From assembly GCF_003315515.1 (NCBI RefSeq), contig NZ_QNRY01000001.1:1-64000 (forward strand): a DNA stretch of 64,000 bases. The letters run 5' to 3'. Position 1 is the first letter of the stretch. Each line of letters begins with the position of its first letter. This DNA is from Brenneria salicis ATCC 15712 = DSM 30166 (GTDB lineage Bacteria > Pseudomonadota > Gammaproteobacteria > Enterobacterales > Enterobacteriaceae). Both the position numbers and the translations under genes were made by a program. Shown piece by piece: positions 9,760-19,148 of this stretch. The notes under the pieces were generated by a model. The model saw nothing but the letters and a program-made list of their open reading frames with translations. It was not told the DNA's origin and did no database searches.

Positions 9760-10758
9760 TTAATCCAGCGCCAGAATACTCACCCACATCGGCCCTTGTC
9801 CAACGGCATAACGCGCCAACGGTTGCAGCGCGCCTTTGCCGCCATCAATGCGATACACTTCGATGTGCTGCGATTTCTGTCCGGCGGTGATCAGGAACTC
9901 GCCGGTATGGTCGATATTGAAGCCACGCGGTTGTGTTTCCGTGGGTTGATGGCCGGTTAAAGACAAGGCGCCGCCATCGGCGGAAAGCTGGAAAATACTC
10001 AGCAAACTGGCCGTGCGATCACAGGTATACAGAAAACGGCCATCAGGGGTGATGTGAATGTCCGCCGACCAACACGTATCGGCAAAATCGGCTGGCATCG
10101 CCCCAACGGTCTGGATCTTCTGCAATTGGCCGTCCGCCGCATCGAGTTGATAAACGTCCACTGAACTGTCCAGTTCGTTAATGCAATAGGCGAAACGCTG
10201 ATTGGGATGGAAGACCATATGGCGCGGCCCCGCGCCCGCCGCCGTCGTTATTTCCGGCTGACGGTGTACGCGCAGTTGGCCGTCGCCCCCCAGATCATAT
10301 AAACGAATGCGATCTTCTTTCAGGCATGGCGCCCAGACCACCGTATTGGTTGGATCGATGTTGGTCGAGTGGCAACCTTCCAATCCGTGCAATTGCTGGA
10401 TCGGCTCACCGACAATGCCATCCTCGTCAATGGAACTCACGCTGACGCAGGCGCCGCTATAGGACGCGCTGAACAGGAAACGACCGTCAAGATCGGTGGA
10501 AAGATGAGTCGGGCTCCCCGGCAACGTTGCCGCGCCCGCGTCGGTCAACAGACCTTGCTCATCGATACGGTAGCTGATCACCCGAAACTCAGGACGAACG
10601 CCCACGTACAAATAGCGATTGTCCGGCGCAATGGTCATCGGCTGCACCTGTCCAGGCACATCCACAACCTGCAATAAGGTCAAATTCCCGTCCACGCCGA
10701 GTTGCCATACGTGAATTTGCTGACTTTCCGGGCTGGCGACATAAACCACTTGCTGCAT
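9760..10758 (-). CDS. pgl: 6-phosphogluconolactonase
   Basis: Pgl hydrolyses 6-phosphogluconolactone in the oxidative pentose phosphate pathway. The 332-residue product is of the YbhE seven-bladed-propeller type. It begins [18 protein letters not shown] and contains the family blocks [14 protein letters not shown]-type [39 protein letters not shown] and [14 protein letters not shown]. The ATG at 10758 follows an AGGAG site. The gene stands alone and is convergent with the LVIVD gene. Confidence 0.97.
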   Translation of the reverse strand: MQQVVYVASPESQQIHVWQLGVDGNLTLLQVVDVPGQVQPMTIAPDNRYLYVGVRPEFRVISYRIDEQGLLTDAGAATLPGSPTHLSTDLDGRFLFSASYSGACVSVSSIDEDGIVGEPIQQLHGLEGCHSTNIDPTNTVVWAPCLKEDRIRLYDLGGDGQLRVHRQPEITTAAGAGPRHMVFHPNQRFAYCINELDSSVDVYQLDAADGQLQKIQTVGAMPADFADTCWSADIHITPDGRFLYTCDRTASLLSIFQLSADGGALSLTGHQPTETQPRGFNIDHTGEFLITAGQKSQHIEVYRIDGGKGALQPLARYAVGQGPMWVSILALD

Positions 10759-10969
10759 CGTACTCTCCTTAATTCATGCGGATTTTACTGCTCAAGGATA
10801 CGCTAACGATAGAGAACCGTCTCTGTCAGTCACATTTTGCGCAACCTAACTTACGATGTACCATAACCAGCAATCACTTTATGCTACAGACACGCAGCGA
10901 CGCTATTATTCATTTACCACGGCAGGATCGTCTTCTCTCGTCTGCCGTTAACCCTACAGATTCCGAGTT

Positions 10970-11335
10970 ATGACAACACTTGATGCGCTGTTTTTACGGC
11001 TGTCACGCTCCCGCTTCCGCCAGCGTTTTCATCTGGGCGCCAAAGAGCGCGACTACTGCTTCAATAAAGGCAAGGAACGTATCGCGTCTCACGCCGCCGA
11101 CTTCGTCGCTCGCAGACTGGCTCCGGCGGAGCCCGCTAACGACGGCAAACAGACGCCGATGCACGGCCATCCGGTCTTTATCGCTCAGCATGCGACCGCC
11201 ACCTGCTGTCGGGGATGTCTGGAAAAATGGCACGACATCCGCCAGCATCGTGTGCTGAATGACGGCGAACAGCGTTATATCGTCAGCGTTATTCTGCATT
11301 GGATCGAAAACGATTTGCTGAATTCACGCCAATAA
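10970..11335 (+). CDS. DUF4186 domain-containing protein
   Basis: The 121-residue protein matches the DUF4186 family pattern as I remember it. It has an N-terminal LFLRLSRSRFRQRFHLGAKE segment, a central LAPAEPANDGKQTPMHGHPV stretch and the highly conserved ATATCCRGCLEKWH motif near residue 76, whose three cysteines and histidine could bind metal. No function is established. It stands alone between pgl and ybhA, with a weak GAG ribosome site. The complete conservation of the motif argues for a working gene. Confidence 0.75.
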   Translation: MTTLDALFLRLSRSRFRQRFHLGAKERDYCFNKGKERIASHAADFVARRLAPAEPANDGKQTPMHGHPVFIAQHATATCCRGCLEKWHDIRQHRVLNDGEQRYIVSVILHWIENDLLNSRQ

Positions 11336-11486
11336 TGGCGCTAAGCAACGCCATCATATGCAACGACATGGCAAGAGATCCGCAACGAGAAAGATTTTAG
11401 TCAAGTGGCGGAAGGTTCGCTATTTATCGCCATGTCATTTATCGTAATGGTCATTGATAATGGCCCCTATGATTTGCGAGACGACT

Positions 11487-12308
11487 ATGATCTACCGTGT
11501 AATTGCGCTTGACCTTGATGGAACGCTGCTGACCCAACAGAAAAAAATCCTGTCTGAATCGCTTACCGCGCTGGCGCTGGCGCGTCAGCAAGGCATAAAA
11601 GTGCTGATTGTGACCGGGCGTCATCACTCCGCCATCCATCCGTTTTATCAGGCGTTGCAACTGGATACCCCAGCAATCTGCTGTAACGGCACCTATGTCT
11701 ACGATTACCTGACCGGGAAAACCTCTCACGCCAATCCGTTATCCGTCGATCAGGCTAAAAGCGTGCTCAACATGCTGCAAACGTTTGATATCCACGGTCT
11801 GATGTATGCCGATGACGCCATGTATTACCAATATCCCACCGGGCATGTGACACGGACTCAAGCCTGGGCATCAACCCTGCCCGCGTTGCAGCGCCCCGCA
11901 TTCCAACAGGTCGCGGATTTGATGCGGCAAACCGATGAATCCGTCGCGATCTGGAAATTCGCCACATCCCATGCCAATATTCCTACCCTCAACGATTTCG
12001 CCGGCGCGGTAGAAACACAACTCGGCCTCGCCTGCGAGTGGTCGTGGCAGGATCAGGTGGATATCGCTCAAACGGGCAACAGCAAAGGGAAGTTACTGCA
12101 ACAGTGGTTGTCGGAACAAGGCATCAGCATGAAAGAGGTCGTCGCCTTTGGCGATAACTTCAACGACATCAGCATGCTTGAAGGCGCCGGATTGGGTGTT
12201 GCCATGGGCAACAGCGCGGATGAGATCAAAGCGCGCGCCGATTTGGTTATCGGCGACAATGAAGGGCCTGGCATCGCCGAGGTGATTCGTACCCGCGTGC
12301 TGGCGTAG
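11487..12308 (+). CDS. ybhA: HAD-superfamily (Cof-type) sugar/pyridoxal phosphate phosphatase YbhA
   Basis: This is a Cof-type HAD phosphatase of 273 residues. It has the nucleophile motif DLDGTL at residues 8-13, the TGRH motif II, a cap domain in the middle and the GDNFNDISMLE motif IV near residue 222. E. coli YbhA, to which it is closely similar, dephosphorylates pyridoxal phosphate and some sugar phosphates. An upstream ATG at 11454 would add 11 unconserved residues. I chose 11487 because the product then begins MIYRVIALDLDGTLL, as in the family. It converges with glk. Confidence 0.93.
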   Translation: MIYRVIALDLDGTLLTQQKKILSESLTALALARQQGIKVLIVTGRHHSAIHPFYQALQLDTPAICCNGTYVYDYLTGKTSHANPLSVDQAKSVLNMLQTFDIHGLMYADDAMYYQYPTGHVTRTQAWASTLPALQRPAFQQVADLMRQTDESVAIWKFATSHANIPTLNDFAGAVETQLGLACEWSWQDQVDIAQTGNSKGKLLQQWLSEQGISMKEVVAFGDNFNDISMLEGAGLGVAMGNSADEIKARADLVIGDNEGPGIAEVIRTRVLA

Positions 12309-12320
12309 TCGCGAATCGTT

Positions 12321-12351
12321 CAGTCAGCAAACGCCCGGCGCTTGCTGACTG
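12321..12351. terminator. Hairpin between convergent ybhA and glk
   Basis: CAGTCAGCAA pairs with TTGCTGACTG around an 11-base loop in the 75-base gap between the two stop codons. It has no strong T tract; a bidirectional terminator is likely from its position. Confidence 0.5.
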
Positions 12352-12383
12352 ACTCGCGGGCAACGTACCGCGCCCGCCAGGTC

Positions 12384-13349
12384 TTAAAGCGTTTTTCCCA
12401 GCGATTGCCTGAGATAAGCGCCCGCACCCAACAGTCCCGGCTGCTCGTGGGTGATCAGATACACCGGGATCGCCCGCACATAATCCTTGAATCGCCCTTT
12501 GTCCTCGAACGCCGCGCGAAAACCTGACGCTTTGAAAAATTCAAGGAAGCGCGGCACGATGCCGCCGGCGATATACACACCGCCAAAGGTGCCCAGCGTG
12601 AGCGCCAGGTTGCCGCCGAAACGACCTAACATCACACAGAATAGCGACAATGCCCGCCGGCAATCCACATCGCTGTTTTCCAATGCGCGCCGGGTGACCT
12701 CTTGCGGCTCCAGCGCTCCCGGAGTTCTTTCATCACACAATACTATCGCATGATAAATATTCACCAGCCCTTGCCCTGAAAGCAGGCGCTCCGCTGAAAC
12801 ATGCCCCCACTCCTTGCGCATGATGGACAGAATCGCCTCTTCTTCATCGCTGTTTGGCGCGAAATCCACATGGCCGCCTTCACCCGATAAGCTTATCCAG
12901 CGATCAGCCGCATAAACCAGATGGGCTACCCCCAGTCCGGTGCCTGCGCCATAGACCGCGATCGGCTTACCCGGCACGGGTTCGCCTCCGCCGAGTTGCA
13001 GCAAATGCGCTTTATCCATCACCGGCACCGCCATGGATACCGCGGTAAAATCATTAATTACTTCAAAATGCCGCAGACCAAGACTGGCCCTCATTTCCTC
13101 AATGGAAAAAGCCCAACTGTGGTTGGTCATGGCGACCCAATCGCCGGTGATCGGGCAGGCGATGGCGATACAGGCATCCTGAACCGATACCGTCAATTTT
13201 CCGAGATAATCACGGATTGCCGCCTCCAGCGAAGGGAAATTCAGCCCGGAATAGGTTGCCGTTTGCGATAACTCGCCCGTTGTCCTATCACACAACGCCA
13301 GACGGGTATTGGTGCCGCCAACATCGCCAATTAACATATAATGCGCCAT
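12384..13349 (-). CDS. glk: Glucokinase
   Basis: Glk phosphorylates free cytoplasmic glucose with ATP. The 321-residue protein has the phosphate-binding [14 protein letters not shown] near the start, the catalytic NDFTA near residue 100, the GAGTGLG loop and the EGGHVDFAP segment of the proteobacterial glucokinase family. It is monocistronic, and its upstream region is shared with the divergent permease operon, about 185 bases away. A neighbouring glycoside-breakdown cluster would release free glucose for Glk. That link is an inference from position only. Confidence 0.97.
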   Translation of the reverse strand: MAHYMLIGDVGGTNTRLALCDRTTGELSQTATYSGLNFPSLEAAIRDYLGKLTVSVQDACIAIACPITGDWVAMTNHSWAFSIEEMRASLGLRHFEVINDFTAVSMAVPVMDKAHLLQLGGGEPVPGKPIAVYGAGTGLGVAHLVYAADRWISLSGEGGHVDFAPNSDEEEAILSIMRKEWGHVSAERLLSGQGLVNIYHAIVLCDERTPGALEPQEVTRRALENSDVDCRRALSLFCVMLGRFGGNLALTLGTFGGVYIAGGIVPRFLEFFKASGFRAAFEDKGRFKDYVRAIPVYLITHEQPGLLGAGAYLRQSLGKTL

Positions 13350-13474
13350 GACTTTCTCCAGATTAAAATCAGATATTCAGATCATCGCTGTTAAATACCA
13401 CCTACCGCCACTCCCAAATAACTTTCTAGTGATGAGGATCTCATTTATTACTAAAAGCAGCGGTTAAGCCAAAA

Positions 13475-13516
13475 GTAATCGATTACATTGATAAAACACA
13501 GATTGTAATCGATTAC
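13475..13516. promoter_or_regulatory. Twin LacI-family operators upstream of the permease operon
   Basis: The perfect 12-base palindrome GTAATCGATTAC occurs at 13475-13486 and again at 13505-13516, 30 bases centre to centre, which puts both on about the same face of the helix. The second ends 18 bases before the permease ATG. The CG-centred, even-length palindrome is typical of LacI-family sites. The same word occurs once more, upstream of the secreted isomerase gene at 19154-19165, and nowhere else that I found. Confidence 0.8.
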
Positions 13517-13534
13517 TTTTAAAAGGGATACCTT

Positions 13535-14776
13535 ATGGTTTCTTCATCTAAAAATACCGCATCCAAATCGTTACAGCCCACATTCGTCGTACCCAGACTG
13601 TCGCTCATGATGTTTTTGGAATTCTTTATCTGGGGCTCATGGTCAGTAACATTGGGGCTGGTTATGACGCAACATAACCTGGCATCCATGATTGGCGACG
13701 CTTTCTCCGCCGCGCCGATCGCCTCGATCCTTTCGCCTTTCGTACTCGGTATGGTGGTTGACCGCTTCTTCCCCTCGCAAAAAGTCATGGCGCTATTGCA
13801 TTTGGTGGGCGCGGTGATCCTGTGGTTCGTACCTGGCGCGTTGACCAGCGAGAACGGATCGCAACTGCTGATGCTGCTCTTCGCCTATACGTTGTGCTTT
13901 ATGCCCACGCTGGCGTTAACCAACAATATTGCGTTCCATAATCTGACCAATAGCGAAAAGAGTTTTCCTGTGGTGCGGGTATTCGGCACGATTGGCTGGA
14001 TTGTTGCCGGGGTTTGCATCGGCATGGCGGGGATCTCGGCGAGCGTCTCCATCTTCTATGTTGCCGCCGTTTTCTCCGCGATCCTTGCCGTCTATAGCCT
14101 GACGCTGCCGCACACCCCCGCACCGGCCAAAGGCCAACCGCTGGCGGTGCGCGATCTGTTTTGCGCCGACGCTTTCGCCCTGCTTAAGCAGAGCCATTTT
14201 CTGGTGTTCGCCATCTGCGCGATGCTGATTTCCATTCCGCTGGGGACTTACTATGCCTACACCGCATCGTTTCTGAGCGATGTCGGCATCAATAATGTCA
14301 GCACAGCTATGTCATTCGGCCAGATGTCTGAAATTTTCTTTATGTTGATCATCCCGCTGTTGTTCAAAAGGCTGGGTGTGAAGTACATGCTGTTTATCGG
14401 TATGTTGGCCTGGTTTGTACGCTATGCCCTTTTCGCGCTGGGCGTGAGCGAGGAAGCGCGCTGGCTGCTCTATATCGGTATTCTGCTGCACGGCGTTTGT
14501 TACGATTTCTTCTTTGTGATCGGCTTTATCTACACCGATCGCATCGCCGGAGAGAAAATTAAAGGTCAGGCGCAAAGTATGGTCGTGCTGTTCACCTATG
14601 GCGTCGGTATGCTGCTGGGCTCTCAGGTTTCGGGCGCGCTCTATAACCGTCTGTTCGACAACGGCACGCTCAATGCGCCGGAAATATGGGCGACTTTCTG
14701 GTGGATCCCGGCGATTGCGGCCGCAATTATTGCAGCGATCTTCTTATTCTCTTTTAAATATAAAGAGCGGGCATAA
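13535..14776 (+). CDS. MFS permease of the nucleoside:H+ symporter (NupG/XapB) type
   Basis: This 413-residue membrane protein has about 12 hydrophobic segments. It shows family features of NupG/XapB transporters: an early LSLMMFLEFFIWGSWSVTLG helix, VVRVFGTIGWIVAG after helix 4, and a late GQAQSMVVLFTYGVGMLLGS helix. Characterised relatives import nucleosides with protons; others lie in sugar or glycoside operons. An AAGGGA ribosome site precedes the ATG. The next gene, an isomerase, starts 29 bases downstream, so this is the first gene of a three-gene operon behind two operators. The substrate is inferred to be a glycoside or unusual sugar, not shown. Confidence 0.8.
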   Translation: MVSSSKNTASKSLQPTFVVPRLSLMMFLEFFIWGSWSVTLGLVMTQHNLASMIGDAFSAAPIASILSPFVLGMVVDRFFPSQKVMALLHLVGAVILWFVPGALTSENGSQLLMLLFAYTLCFMPTLALTNNIAFHNLTNSEKSFPVVRVFGTIGWIVAGVCIGMAGISASVSIFYVAAVFSAILAVYSLTLPHTPAPAKGQPLAVRDLFCADAFALLKQSHFLVFAICAMLISIPLGTYYAYTASFLSDVGINNVSTAMSFGQMSEIFFMLIIPLLFKRLGVKYMLFIGMLAWFVRYALFALGVSEEARWLLYIGILLHGVCYDFFFVIGFIYTDRIAGEKIKGQAQSMVVLFTYGVGMLLGSQVSGALYNRLFDNGTLNAPEIWATFWWIPAIAAAIIAAIFLFSFKYKERA

Positions 14777-14805
14777 CTGCCAACATTTTGCCAATGGAGG
14801 TATGA

Positions 14806-15876
14806 ATGAAAACGTTAAAAGGGCCGGGCATATTTCTCGCCCAATATATTGGCGAACAGGCTCCCTTTGACACGCTTGAAAATCTGGCGGACTGGGCGGC
14901 GGGCTTAGGGTTTAAGGCACTGCAAATACCATGCAATCACCCGCATATCTTTGATTTGGCGACGGCGGCAACCAGTCAAACCTATTGCGATGAGGTCACA
15001 GGGATGTTGGCGCAACATGGGCTGGCCATCAGCGAATTGTCTACCCATCTGGAAGGACAGTTGATTGCGGTGCACCCGGCGTATCACGATGCGTTTGATG
15101 ATTTTGCGCCGCCGACTTATCGTGGTAATCCGCAGGCGCGGCAACAATGGGCCATCGCTTCTCTCAAACAGGCGGCGGCGGCCTCTTCCCGGCTGGGGCT
15201 GAACGCCCACGCCACCTTTTCCGGGGCGCTGGCCTGGCCCTACTTTTATCCCTGGCCGCCACGTAAAGAGAGTCTTATTCGGGAAGCCTTTCAGGAACTG
15301 GGCCGACTCTGGACGCCGATTCTCGATAGCTTTGACGAATACGGCGTAGATGTCTGTTACGAGCTTCACCCCGGCGAGGATTTACATGATGGCGCCAGCT
15401 TCGAGCGTTTTCTCGATGCCGTAAATCATCATCCACGCGCCAATATCCTTTACGATCCCAGCCATATGCTGTTGCAGCAGATGGATTACCTTGACTTTAT
15501 CGATCGCTATCACCAACGGATTAAGGCGTTCCATGTGAAAGATGCCGAGTTCAGGTCATCCGGGAAAAGCGGCGTTTATGGCGGCTATCAGACCTGGTCG
15601 GATCGGCCCGGACGTTTTCGTTCGCCGGGAGACGGACAAATCGATTTCGGCGCCATCTTCAGCAAACTCGCCCAATACGATTACGGCGGCTGGGCGGTGC
15701 TCGAATGGGAATGTTGTCTGAAGGACAGCGATCAGGGCGCCAAAGAGGGCGCCGAATTTATCCAGCGGAATATCATTCCCGTTTCGCAGCGCGCCTTTGA
15801 TGATTTCGCCGCCACGAACGATGACAGAGATCTGGTGAGAAAAATGCTCGGACTGCCAGAGGAGAAAACAAAATGA
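14806..15876 (+). CDS. Sugar phosphate isomerase/epimerase-like TIM-barrel enzyme
   Basis: The 356-residue protein has the AP-endonuclease-2/xylose-isomerase-like barrel. Expected metal ligands are visible in order: Glu in VCYELHPGED, Asp and His in ILYDPSHM, His in IKAFHVKDAEF and Glu in WAVLEWEC. It has no signal peptide, so it is cytoplasmic. Relatives are ketose 3-epimerases, isomerases, and lyases acting on 3-keto-glycosides. Its stop overlaps the start of the oxidoreductase gene (ATGA), a sign of translational coupling and joint function. A GGAGG site precedes the ATG. The exact reaction cannot be read from the sequence. Confidence 0.82.
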   Translation: MKTLKGPGIFLAQYIGEQAPFDTLENLADWAAGLGFKALQIPCNHPHIFDLATAATSQTYCDEVTGMLAQHGLAISELSTHLEGQLIAVHPAYHDAFDDFAPPTYRGNPQARQQWAIASLKQAAAASSRLGLNAHATFSGALAWPYFYPWPPRKESLIREAFQELGRLWTPILDSFDEYGVDVCYELHPGEDLHDGASFERFLDAVNHHPRANILYDPSHMLLQQMDYLDFIDRYHQRIKAFHVKDAEFRSSGKSGVYGGYQTWSDRPGRFRSPGDGQIDFGAIFSKLAQYDYGGWAVLEWECCLKDSDQGAKEGAEFIQRNIIPVSQRAFDDFAATNDDRDLVRKMLGLPEEKTK

Positions 15877-17027
15877 TCCGTGTGGGTATTATTGGCTCCG
15901 GTTTTATCGGGCCGGCGCATATTGAAGCGATTCGTCGGCTGGGCTTTGTGGAAGTGGTGGCGCTGGCGGAGAATTCACTGGAACTCGCCCAGCAGAAAGC
16001 CCGCTTGCTCAACATTCCGCACGCCTATGGCAACATTAACGATCTGCTGAATCATCCTGATATCGCGGTGATCCATAACTGCACGCCGAATCACCTGCAT
16101 GCCGCCATCAACAAGCAGATTATTCTGGCGGGCAAACACGTGTTTTCCGAAAAGCCGCTGTGCATGACCAGCGACGAAGCCCGCGAACTGGTGTCACTGG
16201 CACAAGCGCAACGTGTCGTTCATGGCGTCAGCTTCGTCTATCGGCAATTCGGCATTGTGCAACAGGTCGCCAGCATGATCAAACAGCAGGAGATTGGCCA
16301 CGTTTTCGCCGTCCACGGCGGTTATCTGCAAGACTGGATGCTGTATGAAACCGATTATAACTGGCGCGTGGAACCAGAATATGGCGGCGTATCGCGCGCG
16401 GTGGCGGATATCGGTTCACACTGGTGCGATACGGTCCAGTTCATCACCGGACGGAAAATCGCCGCGGTATTCGCCGACCTGGTGATCGTTCACCCAACGC
16501 GTAAATCAAGCCGCCAGGGAAGCGCGACCTTCTCATCATCGAATGCCGCGACAGAGTATGACGACAAACCCGTCAGCACGGAAGATTACGCCACCGTTCT
16601 GTTACGGTTCGACGACGGCAGACGGGGATCGTTTACCGTTTCGCAAGTCAGCGCGGGCAGAAAGAATCGTCTGACGTTTGAAGTCAACGGCAGTGAGAAA
16701 TCGCTCGCCTGGGATCAGGAAACGCCGCAGACGCTGTGGATCGGCAACCGTGATAAACCCAATCAACTGCTTTCCGACGATCCATCCCTGATGAATCCTG
16801 ACGCGGCCACGTCCGTTCATTTCCCCGGCGGACATATCGAAGGCTGGCCGGACGCCTTTAAAAACATGATGGAGAAATTTTATCGCTATCTGCGCGACGG
16901 CAAACAGCCGGGCGTCGATCCGGTTGATTTTGCGACATTCCACGATGGCGCCGACATCATGTTTATTCTCGATGCCATCCTACAAAGCCATCAGCAGCAA
17001 AAATGGGTTAACGTCGACTATAAGTAA
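15873..17027 (+). CDS. Gfo/Idh/MocA family NAD(P)-dependent oxidoreductase
   Basis: The 384-residue protein begins with a Rossmann fold (VGIIGSGFIGPAHIEAI). It has the diagnostic EKPLC near residue 92 and the catalytic-type motif DIGSHWCD near residue 177. Such enzymes oxidise or reduce sugar hydroxyls, often at C2 or C3. It starts within the stop codon of the isomerase gene and ends the operon at a terminator. Together with the isomerase it suggests an oxidise-then-rearrange or eliminate pathway. It lacks a Tat or Sec signal, so acts in the cytoplasm. Confidence 0.85.
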   Translation: MIRVGIIGSGFIGPAHIEAIRRLGFVEVVALAENSLELAQQKARLLNIPHAYGNINDLLNHPDIAVIHNCTPNHLHAAINKQIILAGKHVFSEKPLCMTSDEARELVSLAQAQRVVHGVSFVYRQFGIVQQVASMIKQQEIGHVFAVHGGYLQDWMLYETDYNWRVEPEYGGVSRAVADIGSHWCDTVQFITGRKIAAVFADLVIVHPTRKSSRQGSATFSSSNAATEYDDKPVSTEDYATVLLRFDDGRRGSFTVSQVSAGRKNRLTFEVNGSEKSLAWDQETPQTLWIGNRDKPNQLLSDDPSLMNPDAATSVHFPGGHIEGWPDAFKNMMEKFYRYLRDGKQPGVDPVDFATFHDGADIMFILDAILQSHQQQKWVNVDYK

Positions 17028-17035
17028 TTCTCTCC

Positions 17036-17070
17036 GCCTCCGGCAGCGACTGCCAGAGGCGCTTTCTTTT
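17036..17070 (+). terminator. Rho-independent terminator of the permease-isomerase-oxidoreductase operon
   Basis: GCCTC-C-GGCAG, a 3-base loop, and CTGCC-A-GAGGC form a stable hairpin followed by GCTTTCTTTT. It separates the operon from the LacI gene, which is therefore likely to have its own promoter in 17071-17165. Confidence 0.75.
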
Positions 17071-17165
17071 CAGCACCTTGGTTCATGCAGGATAATTCAG
17101 CCCCCGCCAGGTTTATGATAATCTGCCTGACCAAATGTAAGTGAGCGCAAGCGCCTTCTGAATAT

Positions 17166-18146
17166 ATGTCGATTCAAAAAATAGCACGCATCGCCGGTGT
17201 ATCGGTGGCAACCGTTTCACGAGTGCTGAATAACGTCAACACCGTTAAACCCCAAAATCGGGAACGGGTGTTAAATGCAATAAAAACCAGCAACTACCAG
17301 CCCAACCTGTTAGCTCGCCAGTTGCGCACCGCGCGCAGCAATATGTTGCTGGTCATGGTTTCCAATATCGCCAACCCCTTCTGCGCCGATGTGGTTAAAG
17401 GCATTGAAGCGGAAGCGGAAGAGAACGGCTATCGTATTCTTCTGTGCAATTCGGGATCGGATACAGTCCGTGCGCAATCCGGCCTGCAACTGCTTTCGGG
17501 CAAGATGGTCGATGGCGTGATCACCATGGATGCGATCTCCACGCTGTCGGAACTTCAGGCCATTATCGGCAACGCGCCCTGGGTGCAGTGCGCCGAGCAT
17601 GATGATAATTCGTCCATTTCTTCCGTCGGTATTGATGACGTTGAGGCCTCGCGCTTCGTGATTGACAATTTTCTTGGCAAAGGCCGCCGCCGTATCGCGA
17701 TGATTAATCACGATATGAATTATCTCTATGCGCAACTGCGAGAGAAAGGCTACCGCGAGGTCATTACTGAAAATCAACTCGGCTATTGTAGGGTCGAATA
17801 CGCCGATACATTAAGTTATGAGGGTGGAAAAGCTGCTATGTCGGCGCTGCTTAATCAAGAAGCGCAACCTGATGCGGTGTTCGCCGTATCCGATACGCTG
17901 GCCGCCGGCGCGCTCTCCGCGATAAATGACGCTGGCTTGCGGGTGCCTGAGGATATTGCGGTGATCGGCTTTGACGGCACGGAACTCGGCTATATTACCT
18001 CTCCGCAACTCAGCACCGTACAACAACCTTCGGCCAATATTGGCCGACAGGCGGTAAAACTGTTATTGACGCAGATTGATCAACCCAATAGTGAAATAGA
18101 AAAACGCGTGCTTGAGTGGAAATTTATTGAGCGGGCTTCCGGTTAA
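17166..18146 (+). CDS. LacI-family transcriptional regulator
   Basis: The 326-residue protein has the N-terminal helix-turn-helix IQKIARIAGVSVATVSRVLNN (first 23 residues), the hinge region with LLARQLRT near residue 48, and a periplasmic-binding-protein-like effector domain ending in the VIGFDGTELGYITSPQLSTVQQP block. It lies between the operon and the convergent secreted isomerase gene, both preceded by GTAATCGATTAC palindromes. It is therefore the natural candidate repressor of both. The ribosome site is weak, which suits a low-copy regulator. No copy of the palindrome lies upstream of its own gene, so autoregulation is not indicated. Confidence 0.92.
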   Translation: MSIQKIARIAGVSVATVSRVLNNVNTVKPQNRERVLNAIKTSNYQPNLLARQLRTARSNMLLVMVSNIANPFCADVVKGIEAEAEENGYRILLCNSGSDTVRAQSGLQLLSGKMVDGVITMDAISTLSELQAIIGNAPWVQCAEHDDNSSISSVGIDDVEASRFVIDNFLGKGRRRIAMINHDMNYLYAQLREKGYREVITENQLGYCRVEYADTLSYEGGKAAMSALLNQEAQPDAVFAVSDTLAAGALSAINDAGLRVPEDIAVIGFDGTELGYITSPQLSTVQQPSANIGRQAVKLLLTQIDQPNSEIEKRVLEWKFIERASG

Positions 18147-18185
18147 CGCAACCATCAACCATATAAAGGCGATTCGCTCGTTCAT

Positions 18186-18213
18186 CCACTTGCGAACATC
18201 CGCTCGCAAGTGG
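18186..18213. terminator. Hairpin between the LacI gene and the convergent isomerase gene
   Basis: CCACTTGCGA and TCGCAAGTGG form a 10-base-pair stem with an 8-base loop between two stop codons. The downstream T content is modest (GGATTTCGGG), so it is a probable bidirectional terminator. Confidence 0.5.
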
Positions 18214-18236
18214 GATTTCGGGTAAATCGGAGAGGC

Positions 18237-19106
18237 TTAATCGCCTGATTTATCTTTGACTACGCCCAGTTTTTCAGACAATGACCGATAGGCGGCGGAA
18301 ATAACCGCTTGCGGATCTTTCGGCAGATCGTGCTCGACGACAAACCATTTCGCTCCAGATTTAACCGCTGCCGGAATGATCTCATCCCAGGCTAATAATC
18401 CTTCTCCTGGCGGCGCAAAATTCCGTTCGTCATCGCGAATACCAACCGGCGTATTGTCTTTGGCATGAATGGAAAATAGCCGTCCGTGGTACTTGGTCAA
18501 TAATCTCGCCGGATCTTGTCCACCACGGGAAGCCCAGGCGACATCAAGTTCCATAACCAGATTCTCTGGCTTCGCGGCATCAAACAAAAGCTCCAATCCG
18601 GTTTTGCCGTGATACGTTTTCATTTCATAGTTATGATTGTGATAACCCAGTTGCATACCGCTCTTTTTCAGATCAGCGCCGATATCATTCAGTTCCTTAC
18701 CGAGTTGTTGCCAGCCTGTCGGCGTGCTGGGTCGGCTCGCCACATCCAGCGACGGTACAATAATGACACGGTTGCCTATCGCTTTGTTAAACGCGATCAC
18801 CTCTTCTGGATTGCTTTTTAGTTCAGTCAGTTGCACATGGGCAGCAATAGCTTTTAACTGATGTTTAGCCAACAGCGCCTTCATTTCTGATGCGCTAACC
18901 CCTTGTGTTCCTACTAATTCAACCGCTTTATACCCCGCTTCACGCGCCAGCGTGAATTGCTCATCAAGCGTACCCATATTGCGTAAGGTGTACATCTGTA
19001 CGGCGATCTGCTGGTTTCCCGCTGGTTTTTCCGCCCCAGCAAAACCGGATGAGAGCATGAATACAAAAGGGATCACGAAACCGCGTAATAACGTCATACA
19101 GCGCAT
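18237..19106 (-). CDS. Secreted isomerase/epimerase-like TIM-barrel protein
   Basis: The 289-residue protein has a signal peptide (hydrophobic residues 6-24, cleavage near FAGA/E at 25) and then an AP-endonuclease-2-type barrel. Likely metal ligands are Glu in YKAVELVGTQG, His/Glu in GYHNHNYE, Glu and Asp in VMELDVAWA, His in FSIHAKDN and Glu in WFVVEHD. Export is unusual for sugar isomerases. It is known for some members that act on 3-keto-glycosides or related substrates in the periplasm, and such a role is an inference here. An AGGAGAAAG site supports the ATG at 19106. A 22-base palindromic operator lies upstream. Confidence 0.8.
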   Translation of the reverse strand: MRCMTLLRGFVIPFVFMLSSGFAGAEKPAGNQQIAVQMYTLRNMGTLDEQFTLAREAGYKAVELVGTQGVSASEMKALLAKHQLKAIAAHVQLTELKSNPEEVIAFNKAIGNRVIIVPSLDVASRPSTPTGWQQLGKELNDIGADLKKSGMQLGYHNHNYEMKTYHGKTGLELLFDAAKPENLVMELDVAWASRGGQDPARLLTKYHGRLFSIHAKDNTPVGIRDDERNFAPPGEGLLAWDEIIPAAVKSGAKWFVVEHDLPKDPQAVISAAYRSLSEKLGVVKDKSGD

Positions 19107-19148
19107 AGCTTTCTCCTGTCTTTATCATCGAAGTAGTCGCATAACCGT

